A DNA stretch of 64,000 nt from Nocardioides palaemonis (GCF_018275325.1 NZ_JAGVQR010000001.1:62001-126000), one strand, 5' to 3'; positions 8,398 to 17,579 are shown, counted from the first letter of the stretch. Numbers and translations: made by a program. Notes: generated by a model not told the origin, from the sequence alone.

Positions 8398-9177
8398 ATG
8401 CCCACCGACGACACCGGCGTCACCGAGCTCCTCCGCCGTGCCAGTGACGGCCTCACCCCCGACGTCGACCGCCTCGTCAGCGGCGGCGTCACCCGCGGAC
8501 GCGCCCGGCAGCGCCGCGCCCGGATCGGTACGACGGTCGCCTCGCTGGCCGTGATCGGCGTCATCGGCACGCTGGCGGCCGTCGTACCCCAGCTCGGCGA
8601 CCCGGACGGCCGCGGCGCCGAGACCGAGGTCGCCGACCGCTTGGACGCCGTGACGACCCGCGCCGCCGACCCCGACCGCCCTCCTCCCGCCGACGAGCTG
8701 CGCCCGCTCGTGCCGCCGCAGCAGATGGCCGACACGATCCGCGAGATGACCGGCGCGACCGAGGTCCGCTCGATCGAGGTCGACCAGTCCGGGCAGGACC
8801 GCCCGCGCCTGTTCTACGCGACCGTCGACGGCGCGCAGGTGTCGTTCAAGATCCGGTGGTACAACAACCCGGTCGTCGTCCAGGACGGCGGCGAGCCGCT
8901 GGCGCCGAGCGTCGTCTGCGAGCCGGCGCCCGACGTCGACTGCACCACCCTCGACGACGGCTCGCGGCTGCTGCGCCAGGAGGCGTACGCCAGTGGCGGC
9001 GGGTCGCCCGCCTACCAGGAGCGCACGGTCTCGCTCGGCACCGCCGACGGCTGGCAGATCGACGTGATCGCCCGCAACACGGCGGGCGAGAAGGAGGGCG
9101 AGGTCGTCGCGGACGCCCCGGTGCTGACGATCGAGCAGCTGCAGGCCCTCGCGACCAGCGACGCCTGGTACGCCTAG
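8398..9177 (+). CDS. Single-pass membrane protein, probable sigma-factor partner
   Basis: The 259-residue protein has a cytoplasmic N-terminus of about 40 residues with a basic end (RGRARQRRARIG) and one transmembrane helix around residues 43-62. An extracytoplasmic domain of roughly 195 residues follows, with two cysteines (CEPAPDVDC) that may form a disulfide. This layout is typical of genes following SigE-70-type sigma factors in Nocardioides and Streptomyces. No zinc-binding HxxxCxxC anti-sigma motif is visible in the N-terminus, so the anti-sigma role is suggested by position only. It ends in a four-base overlap with the convergent DUF2461 gene. Confidence 0.72.
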   Translation: MPTDDTGVTELLRRASDGLTPDVDRLVSGGVTRGRARQRRARIGTTVASLAVIGVIGTLAAVVPQLGDPDGRGAETEVADRLDAVTTRAADPDRPPPADELRPLVPPQQMADTIREMTGATEVRSIEVDQSGQDRPRLFYATVDGAQVSFKIRWYNNPVVVQDGGEPLAPSVVCEPAPDVDCTTLDDGSRLLRQEAYASGGGSPAYQERTVSLGTADGWQIDVIARNTAGEKEGEVVADAPVLTIEQLQALATSDAWYA

Positions 9178-9812
9178 TACCGGTCGACCTGCACGGCCGA
9201 CAGCCAGGTCAGCAGCGGCCGCAGCGCGCGCCAGTCCTCGCGGACCCGGTCGACGAGGCCGGCGTCGAGGGCGTCGGCCTCGAAGCCGTAGGACCGGCCG
9301 ACGAAGAGCTGCTTGTGGCGCAGCAGGTGGATGCGCGGGTGGTCGGTCCCGTAGCCCCGCGGCGAGGTCTTGAGCTGGTCGCCGCCCACCTCGAAGCCGT
9401 CCTTCTCCAGCCGGCGCAGCAGCCGGTCGAGCGCCTTCCCGGTCTTCTCGTCGGCCATCGCGTCGCGGATCGCCGCGAGCCGCGGGCCGTCGGCGTCGTA
9501 GAAGCCGCCGCCGACGCGCGTGCCGCGCGGCGAGATCTCGAAGTACCACCCGGTCGCCGGGGCCACGCCGACGAAGGCGCCCTGGTGGGTCTTGTAGGGC
9601 GTCTTGTCCTTCGCGAAGCGCACGTCGCGGTAGGGCCGGAACACCTTCGCGCTGCCGAACTCCGGCTCGAGGTCGGCCATGAGCGCCTTCATCGGCGCCT
9701 GCACCGACTCCTGCCAGACCTGCTTGTGGGCCTCCCAGAACGACTTGGTGTTGTCGACCTCGAGGTCGTCGTAGAAGTCGAGGGCAGCGACGGGGAAACC
9801 GGTGAAGCTCAC
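9174..9812 (-). CDS. DUF2461 domain-containing protein
   Basis: The 212-residue product matches the DUF2461/TIGR02453 family in length and in several conserved blocks. These are FPVAALDFYDDLEVDN near the start, then VFRPYRDVRFAKDKTPYKTHQGAF, then YFEISP with GGGFYDADGP, and the C-terminal LFVGRSYGFE. Members are widespread soluble proteins of unknown biochemical role; no catalytic residues are established. There is no signal peptide. It is convergent with the membrane protein gene, overlapping by four bases, and lies directly after a lipoprotein gene that runs in the same direction. Confidence 0.85.
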   Translation of the reverse strand: MSFTGFPVAALDFYDDLEVDNTKSFWEAHKQVWQESVQAPMKALMADLEPEFGSAKVFRPYRDVRFAKDKTPYKTHQGAFVGVAPATGWYFEISPRGTRVGGGFYDADGPRLAAIRDAMADEKTGKALDRLLRRLEKDGFEVGGDQLKTSPRGYGTDHPRIHLLRHKQLFVGRSYGFEADALDAGLVDRVREDWRALRPLLTWLSAVQVDRY

Positions 9813-9813
9813 G

Positions 9814-10908
9814 TCAGCCGACGTTAGCCCAGACCTGCTCGTCCCCCTGCTCCCCGAACGACGAGAGGGTCACCACACCGCCGCCGCAGACCGGCTCGCC
9901 GAGGAACGCGTTGCCCGTCGAGGCCGACTCGTAGGCCACCTCGAGCGTGCGGTCGGGCGTCCAGCGCATCAGCCGGGCCGGCTCGTCGGCGGCCTGCGGG
10001 TCGCGGGCGAAGAAGACCGACCCGCCGCAGGGGAGCACGCTGCCGGTGGTGCCGGGGCCGAGGTCGAAGTAGGTGCCGTCGGCGGAGGCGTACAGGTGGG
10101 CCTCCTCCTGCCGGCGCGGCTTCGGGACCTCCGACCACACGATCCCGTCGGGCGTGGCCGCGACGTCCCAGCCGAGGCAGTCGCTGGGGCCTTCCACGGG
10201 TTGCGGGACGCCGCTGCCGTCGAGCAGGTTCAGGGTGCGGCAGGCGACCGGGCGCGCGTCGTCGAAGGTCATCATCGCGACGCCGTCCTCGCTCGCGGTG
10301 AGCCCGGAGAAGCCCGACCGGTCCGGGGCGCACCACCCGTCCTCGCCGTTGGCGTCCGCGAGCGCCACGGTCGCGAGGCAGTACGCGCGGTCGTCGCCGT
10401 AGGTCGGGAAGTAGAGGTCGCCGCCGGTCAGCGCCCACGAGCCGCCGCTCGCCGCGACGGGGGAGACGACGTCGCGGTCCTCGCCGGTGGCGAGGTCGAT
10501 CGCGACGACCTGGCTGGGCTCGGTCTCGGCCTTGTCCTGCTTGACGACGACCGCCCAGTCCTCGCTCATCAGGACCTCGGAGATGGTGCGGCCGCTGCCC
10601 GCGACGACCGACGTGTACATCCCGTCCGCGGCCAGGTCGACCTGCGTGTCGCCCGGGGTGGACAGCGCCTCCCAGCGCGGACCCTTGACGAAGGCGTTCT
10701 CCGGGAGCGCGCCGGTGTCCTGCCAGCCGAGCAGCGCCTCGGTCGGCTCGACGACCGTGGGCTCGTCGCGGGTCCCGCCCTCGGGCGCGTCCCCTGTCGC
10801 CGTGGTGCCAGATGGGCTGCTCGACGGTCGCTCGGTGCCGGGCTCGTCTTCGGTGCCGCAGGCGGTGAGGGCGAGCAGCAGCGCCAGCGCGAGGCTCGTA
10901 CGCCGCAC
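9814..10908 (-). CDS. Lipoprotein of unknown function, possibly beta-propeller-like
   Basis: The 364-residue product starts with a basic residue pair, a hydrophobic stretch and the lipobox LTAC (cysteine at residue 17), so it should be a membrane-anchored lipoprotein. A Ser/Thr/Pro/Gly-rich linker follows to about residue 50. The rest is rich in short strands with repeated Asp-Gly and Gly-Gly turns (DLAADGMYTSVVAGSG, GGSWALTGGDLYFP, GFSGLTASEDG), which suggests a propeller of 40-50-residue blades; this is inference. It starts (GTG) one base after the stop of the peptidase gene, so the two are likely co-expressed. Confidence 0.72.
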   Translation of the reverse strand: MRRTSLALALLLALTACGTEDEPGTERPSSSPSGTTATGDAPEGGTRDEPTVVEPTEALLGWQDTGALPENAFVKGPRWEALSTPGDTQVDLAADGMYTSVVAGSGRTISEVLMSEDWAVVVKQDKAETEPSQVVAIDLATGEDRDVVSPVAASGGSWALTGGDLYFPTYGDDRAYCLATVALADANGEDGWCAPDRSGFSGLTASEDGVAMMTFDDARPVACRTLNLLDGSGVPQPVEGPSDCLGWDVAATPDGIVWSEVPKPRRQEEAHLYASADGTYFDLGPGTTGSVLPCGGSVFFARDPQAADEPARLMRWTPDRTLEVAYESASTGNAFLGEPVCGGGVVTLSSFGEQGDEQVWANVG

Positions 10909-10909
10909 G

Positions 10910-12142
10910 TCAGACGCCGACGTTGTGCTGGAAGTGGGCGAGGTTCGCGCGGTAGGAGCGGTACGCGTTGCGCCACTGCACGCGGCCGATGGCGGGCTCG
11001 CTCGGGTCGAACTTCGACTGGTCCCACGGCTCGAACCAGCCGAGCTGGGGGTTGCCGCCGGGGTTCTGGTCGTATCCGCGGCCGACCTGGAAGTGCCCGC
11101 TCGCGTCGTCGTCGAGGTAGGGGTAGTACTGCTTGAGCAGAACCGGGTGCAGCACGACCGGCGCCCGGTAGTCGTGCACGTGGCGCATCATCAGGCGGTA
11201 CCACTGCTTGAAGGTGAAGTCGCTGATGTCGAGCGTGACGTAGGGCCCGGCGTGCGCCTCGTCGTCGTAGTCGGTCTTGTTGTTCACCACGCGCACCATG
11301 TCGGTGATCGCGGTGCCGGCCGACGTCGTGCCGAGGCGGCGCGCCCAGTAGGACTGGTTCTTCCGCTTCCCCTGCGCCGCCCAGCCGATCGCCTGCATCG
11401 TCGCGGGCCCGCACCACCAGGTCTGGTTCTGCGCCTGGGCGACCTTGCTGGTGAGGATCTTCGAGCGCTCGGGGTAGGACCCGCCGAAGCCGCCGCGGGC
11501 CTGCAGGTCGGTCCCGGTGGCGACCTCGGGGTGGCGTGCCGCGAAGTCCGCCGGCAGCTCCACGCCCTGGATCTCGTGGCGCAGCATCCACACCTTGCCG
11601 ACGGCCTGGGCCGCGGCGGTGAGCTCGGCGCGGTCGGCGGCGGCACGCTCGGACGTGCTCCGGCGCGCGCCGCGGGCCAGGAGCCCCGCGGCGTCGAGGT
11701 CGCCGGTGCGCTCGCGGCCGAGCGCCGGGCGGGCCTGCAGCCGAGCAGCGAGCGCCTCGCGGGACTGGTTGGTCCACCCGAAGCCGAGGCAGTAGCGCTG
11801 GCCCTCAAACGTCGCGCAGCGCACCGCTGCCAGGGCCTGCGTCGTACGGCCGCTCGCGCCGTCGAGCGCGGCCCCCTCGGCGACCACGCGGTCGATCTCC
11901 GCCTGCATCTCGGGGGTCACCTGCCCGCGTCCGACGGCAGCAGTCGGGGCGGTGGTCTCGGCGCTCGGCACGATCGCGCCCTGCCCGGCGTCGCCGTCGG
12001 GCAGGAACGGGACGGCGCCGAGGGTCAGCGCGAGCGCAGCCGCGGCGATGCTGGCCGGGTGTCGCCACAGCGGGCGGCGTACGTCGTCGGACGCGATCCG
12101 GTGGGCCAGGGAGCGGGGGGTCTGCGGGGGAAGGAGACGCAT
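10910..12142 (-). CDS. Secreted C39-like (papain-fold) peptidase family protein
   Basis: The 410-residue protein has a membrane-spanning or signal segment around residues 30-50 (SIAAAALALTLGAVPFLP) and then a helical region of about 180 residues. The C-terminal 170 residues form a peptidase_C39_2-like domain. The catalytic cysteine is likely C244 in WWCGPATMQAIG, with H350 in SGHFQVGRGYD as the second member and the nearby aspartate or asparagine as the third. Related proteins in actinobacteria are secreted cysteine proteases or amidases of unknown target. ATG 12142 is chosen because the signal-like segment starts shortly after; an upstream in-frame start exists at 12217 but is poorly placed. 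Confidence 0.78.
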   Translation of the reverse strand: MRLLPPQTPRSLAHRIASDDVRRPLWRHPASIAAAALALTLGAVPFLPDGDAGQGAIVPSAETTAPTAAVGRGQVTPEMQAEIDRVVAEGAALDGASGRTTQALAAVRCATFEGQRYCLGFGWTNQSREALAARLQARPALGRERTGDLDAAGLLARGARRSTSERAAADRAELTAAAQAVGKVWMLRHEIQGVELPADFAARHPEVATGTDLQARGGFGGSYPERSKILTSKVAQAQNQTWWCGPATMQAIGWAAQGKRKNQSYWARRLGTTSAGTAITDMVRVVNNKTDYDDEAHAGPYVTLDISDFTFKQWYRLMMRHVHDYRAPVVLHPVLLKQYYPYLDDDASGHFQVGRGYDQNPGGNPQLGWFEPWDQSKFDPSEPAIGRVQWRNAYRSYRANLAHFQHNVGV

Positions 12143-12258
12143 GGGGAAGGAACCTCGATCCGGGGGAACGGACGTCCCACTGTCCCCTCTGGTCACACAA
12201 GGCGCAAGTCGCACCACGAGTTACAGCGTCGTTGTTCGCCCACCCTGTGGAGAGCCCC

Positions 12259-12321
12259 GGTAGTCCGCTGCGATCGGCCGGTCGACACGCCGGCGGAAGC
12301 GGCCGACTGCAGCGGACTACC
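12259..12321. terminator. 63-bp imperfect palindrome at the distal end of the tRNA array
   Basis: GGTAGTCCGCTGC at 12259-12271 pairs with GCAGCGGACTACC at 12309-12321. An inner CGGCCG pair extends the stem. It lies downstream of the tRNA-Gly gene and its repeats (minus strand) and upstream of the peptidase start, so it most likely stops tRNA transcription. A recombination or regulatory role is the alternative. Confidence 0.6.
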
Positions 12322-12359
12322 GCAGCGGGCCTGTGGAGGGCTGTCCCTCACCAGAGAAG

Positions 12360-12774
12360 TGGAGCGGATGACGAGACTCGAACTCGCGACATCGACGGTG
12401 GGCGCAGCGTCGCGCGTGCGCGGCCTTCCTCACCACGGGATCTGGAGCGGATGACGAGACTCGAACTCGCGACATCGACGGTGGGCGCAGCGTCGCGCGT
12501 GTGCGCCCTTCCTCACCACGGGATCTGGAGCGGATGACGAGACTCGAACTCGCGACATCGACGGTGGGCGCAGTGTCGCGCGTGCGCGCCCTTCCTCACC
12601 ACGGGATATGGAGCGGATGACGAGACTCGAACTCGCGACATCGACGGTGGGCGCAGTGTCGCGCGTGCGCGCCCTTCCTCACCACGGGATATGGAGCGGA
12701 TGACGAGACTCGAACTCGCGACATCGACGGTGGGCGCAGTGTCGCGCGTGCGCGCCCTTCCTCACCACGGGATA
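12360..12774 (-). repeat. Five tandem 83-bp copies of tRNA-Gly 3' half plus spacer
   Basis: Units begin exactly at 12360, 12443, 12526, 12609 and 12692, and the complete tRNA follows at 12775, all in an 83-base register. Each unit holds 37 bases identical to the 3' part of the tRNA-Gly gene, from the anticodon stem through the T-arm to the encoded CCA. A 46-base spacer containing GGGCGC...GCGCCC complementary arms follows. Units differ by only a few bases in the spacer. They lack the 5' half of the tRNA and cannot fold as tRNAs. Confidence 0.92.
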
Positions 12775-12850
12775 TGGAGCGGATGACGAGACTCGAACTC
12801 GCGACATCGACCTTGGGAAGGTCGCGCTCTACCAACTGAGCTACATCCGC
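12775..12850 (-). tRNA. tRNA-Gly (anticodon CCC)
   Basis: Read on the minus strand the 76-base sequence starts GCGGATGTAGCTCAG. Its acceptor stem is GCGGATG/CATCCGC, the D-arm is GCTC/GAGC and the anticodon stem is CGACC/GGTCG around loop TTCCCAA, giving anticodon CCC. The T-loop is TTCGAGT, the discriminator base is T and CCA is encoded. Discriminator U is normal for glycine tRNAs. It decodes GGG. The gene is followed downstream by five tandem copies of its own 3' half. Confidence 0.96.
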
Positions 12851-12891
12851 AGGCCGTCCGGGGACGGCGCGCCGAACACTACCCGACCGGG

Positions 12892-13653
12892 CTAGCGCAC
12901 GCTCGAGAAGCCCGGGTGCTTCGGGGCGACGGTGTCGCCCGACGAGCGGCCGGTCACCCGCCGGTGCACCCACGGGACGAGGAACTCGCGGGTCCAGCGG
13001 GCGTTGGCGCGCCACTGCTCGCGGCGCGGCAGCACCGGCAGCGGGCGTACGACGACGGGCTCCTGGCCGTGCTCGACGCCGATGGCTTCGAGGACGGCGT
13101 GCGCCATGTAGGCGTGGCCGGAGGAGTTGAGGTGCATCCGGTCGGTGTCCATCGCGCCGTCGATCTCGACGTCGCGCATCCGCCACATGTCGACCACCAG
13201 CGCGCCGTGCCGGTCGGCGATCTCGCGTACCCACTCGTTGAAGATCGCCATCCGGCCGCGCACGGGGCCGTAGATCCCGCCGCCGCCCGGGTCGAAGATG
13301 GTGAACATGACGACCTGCGCCCCGGTCGCGGTGAGCCGGGCGATCGCGTCGTCGTAGGTCCGGGCGAGCGCGTCGAGGTCGACGCGCGGGCGCAGCACGT
13401 CGTTGCCGCCGCCGTGGATGGTGACCAGGTCGGGCTGGAGCGCGATCGCGGCGTCGACCTGCTCGGCGACGATCGGGCCGAGCTTGCGGCCGCGGATCGC
13501 GAGGTTGGCGTAGCCGAAGTCGTCGGTCTGCTGCGCGAGCACCTCGGCGACGCGGTCGGCCCAGCCGCGCAGCCCGTTGGGGCGGGAGGGGTCGGGGTCG
13601 CCGACGCCCTCGGTGAACGAGTCGCCCAGGGCGACGTAGCGGTGGAAGGTCAC
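12892..13653 (-). CDS. SGNH/GDSL-family hydrolase
   Basis: The 253-residue protein carries the four SGNH blocks in order. Block I is ALGDSFTEGVGDP with nucleophile S12. Block II is a glycine-containing IRGRK segment near 70, and block III is GGGNDVLRP near 100. Block V, DRMHLNSSGH near 190, supplies the Asp-x-x-His pair. Members are esterases, lipases or acyl-hydrolases, mostly acting on acetyl groups or short esters. No signal peptide is present, so it is probably cytoplasmic. GTG 13653 is chosen because the family normally starts 8-10 residues before GDS; a longer frame to 13707 adds an uncharacteristic segment. It is upstream of and parallel to the tRNA-Gly. Confidence 0.88.
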   Translation of the reverse strand: MTFHRYVALGDSFTEGVGDPDPSRPNGLRGWADRVAEVLAQQTDDFGYANLAIRGRKLGPIVAEQVDAAIALQPDLVTIHGGGNDVLRPRVDLDALARTYDDAIARLTATGAQVVMFTIFDPGGGGIYGPVRGRMAIFNEWVREIADRHGALVVDMWRMRDVEIDGAMDTDRMHLNSSGHAYMAHAVLEAIGVEHGQEPVVVRPLPVLPRREQWRANARWTREFLVPWVHRRVTGRSSGDTVAPKHPGFSSVR

Positions 13654-13742
13654 CCGTCCATTGTGCCCGGGGGCTCTCGTGACGGAACTTCGTCCCTCCT
13701 CGACCATCGAGAGCCGCGCGCCACAGGGCTAGTGTCGGCTGC

Positions 13743-14318
13743 GTGCTGCTCTCCGACCGTGACATCAGTGCCGAGATCGACGCCGGACGGATCGGCCTGC
13801 ACCCGTGGGACCCGGCGATGATGCAGCCGTCGAGCATCGACGTGCGCCTCGACCGGTACTTCCGGGTCTTCGAGAACCACCGCTACCCCGACATCGACCC
13901 GATGGCCGACCAGTCCGACCTGACGCGCGAGGTCGAGCCCGAGGGCGACGAGCCGTTCATCCTGCACCCGGGCGAGTTCGTCCTGGGGTCGACCTACGAG
14001 ATCGTCACCCTCCCCGACGACGTCGCCGCGCGCGTCGAGGGCAAGTCGTCGCTCGGACGCCTCGGCCTGCTGACCCACGCCACCGCCGGCTTCGTCGACC
14101 CCGGCTTCTCCGGCCACGTCACCCTCGAGCTGGCCAACGTCGCCACGCTCCCGATCAAGCTCTACCCGGGCATGAAGATCGGCCAGTTCTGCTTCTTCCG
14201 GCTCTCCTCGCCCAGCGAGCACCCCTACGGCTCCGAGAAGTACGGCTCGCGCTACCAGGGCCAGCGCGGCCCCACCCCGAGCCGCTCCTTCCAGAACTTC
14301 CACCGCACCCGGATCTGA
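13743..14318 (+). CDS. dcd: dCTP deaminase
   Basis: The 191-residue enzyme begins [22 protein letters not shown] and carries the Dcd/dUTPase core: [42 protein letters not shown] (split by positions 105-130) and the C-terminal [11 protein letters not shown]. Length and sequence are typical of actinobacterial enzymes, several of which are bifunctional and yield dUMP directly. It supplies dUMP for thymidylate synthesis. The GTG start at 13743 gives the exact family N-terminus. It is divergent from the SGNH hydrolase gene, with 89 bases between them. Confidence 0.95.
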   Translation: MLLSDRDISAEIDAGRIGLHPWDPAMMQPSSIDVRLDRYFRVFENHRYPDIDPMADQSDLTREVEPEGDEPFILHPGEFVLGSTYEIVTLPDDVAARVEGKSSLGRLGLLTHATAGFVDPGFSGHVTLELANVATLPIKLYPGMKIGQFCFFRLSSPSEHPYGSEKYGSRYQGQRGPTPSRSFQNFHRTRI

Positions 14319-14383
14319 CGCCTTCGCGCGTCCGGATCGTGGATTAGGGCATACCCGTGTGACGTAATTGCCGCGAAGTGTGG

Positions 14384-14417
14384 TTAGGCTGTCCTTAGTT
14401 AGGTCAGCCTCACTTCC
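14384..14417 (+). promoter_or_regulatory. IdeR/DtxR-type iron box upstream of siderophore uptake operon
   Basis: TTAGGTCAGCCTCACTT at 14399-14415 closely follows the known IdeR/DtxR consensus TTAGGTTAGGCTAACCTAA. A second overlapping half, TTAGGCTGTCCTTAG, lies at 14384-14398. The boxes end about 18 bases before the ATG of the binding protein, where a bound repressor would block transcription under iron-rich conditions. Confidence 0.75.
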
Positions 14418-14434
14418 ACGCACGGAGAACCCCC

Positions 14435-15472
14435 ATGAAGCGAACGCTCGCTGCGCCCCTGGCCGCGGCAACCCTCCTCGTCGCGACCCTCACCGGGTGC
14501 AGCACCGGCTCCACCAGCGCCACCGACAGCGCCGCGGAGCCGACGGCGACCACGTCGGCGGACCCCGACGCCTTCCCGGTGACCATCGAGCACGCGCTGG
14601 GCAGCACCACCATCGAGTCCGAGCCGACCCGGGTCGCGACCCTCGGCTGGACCGACGCCGACCACGCCCTCGCGCTCGGCGTCGTGCCGGTGGGCGCGAC
14701 CGCGATCACGTGGGGCGGCAACGACCAGCAGTCGACCGACTGGTTCGACGCGGCGGTCGAGGAGGCCGGCGCCGAGGCGCCCGTGCGCTACGACGACGCC
14801 GACGGCGCGCCGATCGACGAGGTCGCCGAGCTCGCCCCTGACCTGATCCTCGCCACCAACTCGGGCATCACGCAGGCGGAGTACGACAAGCTCTCCAAGA
14901 TCGCGCCGGTCGTCGCCTACCCCGAGGCGCCGTGGACGACCAGCTGGCAGGACTCGCTGGAGATGGTCGGCGAGGCGCTGGGCCGCACCGAGCTCGCCGA
15001 GCAGGTCGAGGAGGACACCGAGGCCACCATCGAGGAGGCCAAGGCGGCCAACCCCGACCTCCAGGGCGCGTCGCTGATCTACGGCTACCTCGCCACCACC
15101 GACCTGTCGACCGTCGGCATCTACGCCCCGCAGGACCCGCGGGTCTCGATCCTGCGCGACCTCGGCATGGTCGACGCACCGGCCGTCGCCGACGCGATCA
15201 AGCCCGGCGAGTTCTACGGCACCGTGTCCGCCGAGAAGGCCGCGGACCTCGACTCGGACGTGTTCGTCACCTGGGTCGACTCCGACGACGCGGTCGACAC
15301 GATCAGCAAGGACAAGCTCGTCGGCCAGATCCCGGCGATCGCCGACGGCCACTGGTACGCCGAGACCGACAAGCAGAAGGCGATGGCGTCGACCAACCCC
15401 ACGCCGCTGTCGATCCCGGTGATCATCAGCGACTTCCTGCCCCAGGTCGTGAAGGCCGTCCAGGGCGCGTGA
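14435..15472 (+). CDS. Iron-siderophore ABC transporter substrate-binding lipoprotein
   Basis: The 345-residue protein has a lipoprotein signal (MKRTLAAPLAAATLLVATLTGC, lipobox LTGC), an acidic/Ser-rich linker, and then a class III FecB/FepB-like binding domain. The domain has the usual TRVATLGWTDADHALALG start, a long bridging helix (EEVEDTEATIEEAKA region) and EVAELAPDLILATNSG. It should bind ferric siderophore outside the membrane and deliver it to the two FecCD permeases. It is the first gene of a five-gene operon behind an iron box, and its stop overlaps the next start by four bases. The type of siderophore cannot be read. Confidence 0.92.
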   Translation: MKRTLAAPLAAATLLVATLTGCSTGSTSATDSAAEPTATTSADPDAFPVTIEHALGSTTIESEPTRVATLGWTDADHALALGVVPVGATAITWGGNDQQSTDWFDAAVEEAGAEAPVRYDDADGAPIDEVAELAPDLILATNSGITQAEYDKLSKIAPVVAYPEAPWTTSWQDSLEMVGEALGRTELAEQVEEDTEATIEEAKAANPDLQGASLIYGYLATTDLSTVGIYAPQDPRVSILRDLGMVDAPAVADAIKPGEFYGTVSAEKAADLDSDVFVTWVDSDDAVDTISKDKLVGQIPAIADGHWYAETDKQKAMASTNPTPLSIPVIISDFLPQVVKAVQGA

Positions 15473-16509
15473 CCACGCTGACCCCCGCCCGCGACGTCGC
15501 GGGCCCCGCCGACACGGCCGGGGCCCCGCGGCGTCGCGGCCTGCCCGTCGCCGTCGCCGCCGCGCTCGCGGTGGCGGCGGTGGCGGGGGCCGCGGTGCTG
15601 TCGGTATTGGTCGGCGCCCGTACGGTCCCGCTCGCCGCGGTCCTCGACCCCGCGCACCCGCTCCACGCCGTGGTCGAGGCGCGCATCGACCGCACCATGC
15701 TCGGCCTCGCCGTCGGCGCCGCCCTCGGCCTCGCCGGCGCCCTCATGCAGGGCCTCACCCGCAACCCGCTCGCCGACCCGGGCATCCTCGGCGTCAACGC
15801 CGGCGCTACCTTCGCCATGGTCGTCGGGATGACCGCGTTCGGCGCGGCGACCATGGGGCAGTTCCTGCCGCTGGCCTTCGGGGGAGCGGCCGTGGCCGCG
15901 CTCGTGGTCCAGGCGATCGCCTCCCTGGGCCGCGACGGCGCCACGCCGATGAAGCTCGCGGTCACCGGCGCCGCGCTCAGCGCGGGGCTCGCCAGCTGGA
16001 CCACCGGCCTGCTGCTCGCCGACCGCAGGACCATGGAGAGCTTCCGCTTCTGGCAGGTCGGCACCGTCGCCGGGCGCGGCATCGACGTCCTGGTCACCGG
16101 CCTGCCGTTCCTCGTCGTCGGTGCGGTGCTCGCGCTCGCCGGTGCGCGGGTGCTCAACACCCTGGCGCTCGGCGAGGACCTCGCCCGCGGGCTGGGGCGA
16201 CGGACGACGCGCGACCGCCTCGTCGTCGCGCTCGCCATCGTGCTGCTCGCCGGCACCGCGACCGCCCTCGCCGGGCCGATCGCGTTCGTCGGGCTCGTCG
16301 TCCCGCACGTGGTGCGGGTGCTCGTCGGCCCCGACCACGTCCGGGTCCTGCCGTTCTCGATGCTCGTCGGCGCCGCGCTCGTCGTGCTCGCCGACACCGT
16401 CGGACGCGTGGTCCTCCCGCCGGCCGAGGTGCAGGTCGGGATCATGGCGGCCGTCGTCGGCGTCCCGGTCTTCGTCGCGCTGGTCCGCCGCACGGGGAGG
16501 GCGCTGTGA
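15469..16509 (+). CDS. FecCD family iron-siderophore permease (first)
   Basis: The 346-residue permease has about nine to ten membrane segments. It contains the FecCD signature block [19 protein letters not shown] around residue 85-105 and [14 protein letters not shown] near 280, which forms the coupling loop to the ATPase. The N-terminal 30 residues are proline/arginine-rich and cytoplasmic. GTG 15469 is used because it overlaps the binding-protein stop (GTGA). The next permease again overlaps by four bases. Together they form the membrane channel of the siderophore importer. Confidence 0.92.
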   Translation: MTTLTPARDVAGPADTAGAPRRRGLPVAVAAALAVAAVAGAAVLSVLVGARTVPLAAVLDPAHPLHAVVEARIDRTMLGLAVGAALGLAGALMQGLTRNPLADPGILGVNAGATFAMVVGMTAFGAATMGQFLPLAFGGAAVAALVVQAIASLGRDGATPMKLAVTGAALSAGLASWTTGLLLADRRTMESFRFWQVGTVAGRGIDVLVTGLPFLVVGAVLALAGARVLNTLALGEDLARGLGRRTTRDRLVVALAIVLLAGTATALAGPIAFVGLVVPHVVRVLVGPDHVRVLPFSMLVGAALVVLADTVGRVVLPPAEVQVGIMAAVVGVPVFVALVRRTGRAL

Positions 16510-17579
16510 CCGTCACCGACCGCCCCGTCGCCACCCGGTCGACCGACATGGCCTCCGCCCTCGACGCCGTACGCGGCGCGCGCCGCGGACCGCGCACGCA
16601 CCACCGCCGGGTCGTCGGCGGGCTGCTGCTCGCGGTCGTCGGCGCCTTCGCGGTGCGGGTGCTGCTCGGCGACTACACGGTGACGATCCCCGACTTCGTG
16701 CGCATCCTGACCGGCGACCAGATCCCCGGCGCGACCTACATCGTGATGGAGTCCAAGCTGCCGCGCGCCGTGCTCGCGGTCCTGGTCGGGCTCGCCTTCG
16801 GCGTCGGCGGCGCGATCTTCCAGACCACCCTGCGCAACCCGCTTGCGAGCCCCGACGTGGTCGGGGTCAGCCTCGGCGCGAGCGCCGCAGCCGTCTCCGC
16901 GATCGCGCTGGCCGGCTGGTCGGGCGGGGCGGTGCAGCTCGTCGCGGTCGGCGGCGCGCTCGCCGCCGCGCTGCTCGTGCGCCTGGTCGCCGGCGACCAC
17001 TCCGGCTTCCGGCTGGTGCTGGCCGGCATCGGCCTGGCCGCCGCTCTGCAGTCGGTCATCCAGTACGTCTTCACGCGCGTCGACGAGTGGGACGTGCAGC
17101 TGGTGCTGCGCTGGCTCACCGGCAGCGTCAACGGCGTCGCCTGGTCGACGATCGGCCAGCTCGCGCTCGCGCTCGCGGTCCTGCTGCCCGCCACCGCCTG
17201 GGCGGCGCGCTCGCTGCGCGCCACCGAGCTCGGCGAGGACACCGCGACCGGACTCGGCGTCGGCCACCGGCGCACCGACGTGCTGATGCTGCTCGCCACC
17301 CTGCTGGTCGGGGTGGGCGTCGCGGCAGCCGGGCCGGTCGCCTTCGTCGCGTTCGTCTCCGGCCCGATCGCCCGCGCGCTCAACCGCGGGCGCACCACGC
17401 TGCTGGCCTCGGGCCTGGTCGGCGCGCTCGTCGTGCTCGTCGCCGACCACGCCGGGGCCTACGCCCTCGACATCAACCTGCCGGTCGGCGTCGTCACCGG
17501 CGCGTTCGGCGCACCGTTCCTGCTCTGGCTGCTCGCCCGCGGCCCCGCCACCGGACCCCGTGGAAGGAGGGCGGCATGA
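16506..17579 (+). CDS. FecCD family iron-siderophore permease (second)
   Basis: The 357-residue partner permease shows the same fold as its neighbour. Its signature blocks are [19 protein letters not shown] near residue 102 and [16 protein letters not shown] near residue 280. A hydrophilic N-terminus of about 38 residues (rich in Arg and His) precedes the first membrane helix. FecC and FecD type permeases are usually encoded as adjacent pairs that assemble as a heterodimer. GTG start 16506 and stop 17579 both overlap the neighbouring genes, which keeps stoichiometry linked. Confidence 0.92.
   Translation: MTVTDRPVATRSTDMASALDAVRGARRGPRTHHRRVVGGLLLAVVGAFAVRVLLGDYTVTIPDFVRILTGDQIPGATYIVMESKLPRAVLAVLVGLAFGVGGAIFQTTLRNPLASPDVVGVSLGASAAAVSAIALAGWSGGAVQLVAVGGALAAALLVRLVAGDHSGFRLVLAGIGLAAALQSVIQYVFTRVDEWDVQLVLRWLTGSVNGVAWSTIGQLALALAVLLPATAWAARSLRATELGEDTATGLGVGHRRTDVLMLLATLLVGVGVAAAGPVAFVAFVSGPIARALNRGRTTLLASGLVGALVVLVADHAGAYALDINLPVGVVTGAFGAPFLLWLLARGPATGPRGRRAA

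Noticed and set aside
12360..12774. Five extra tRNA-Gly genes
   Set aside because: The units contain only the 3' half from the anticodon stem to CCA; D-arm and 5' acceptor strand are absent.
12596..13837. Long open frame across the tRNA and repeat array
   Set aside because: It reads antisense or repeat sequence and overlaps the true SGNH hydrolase gene.
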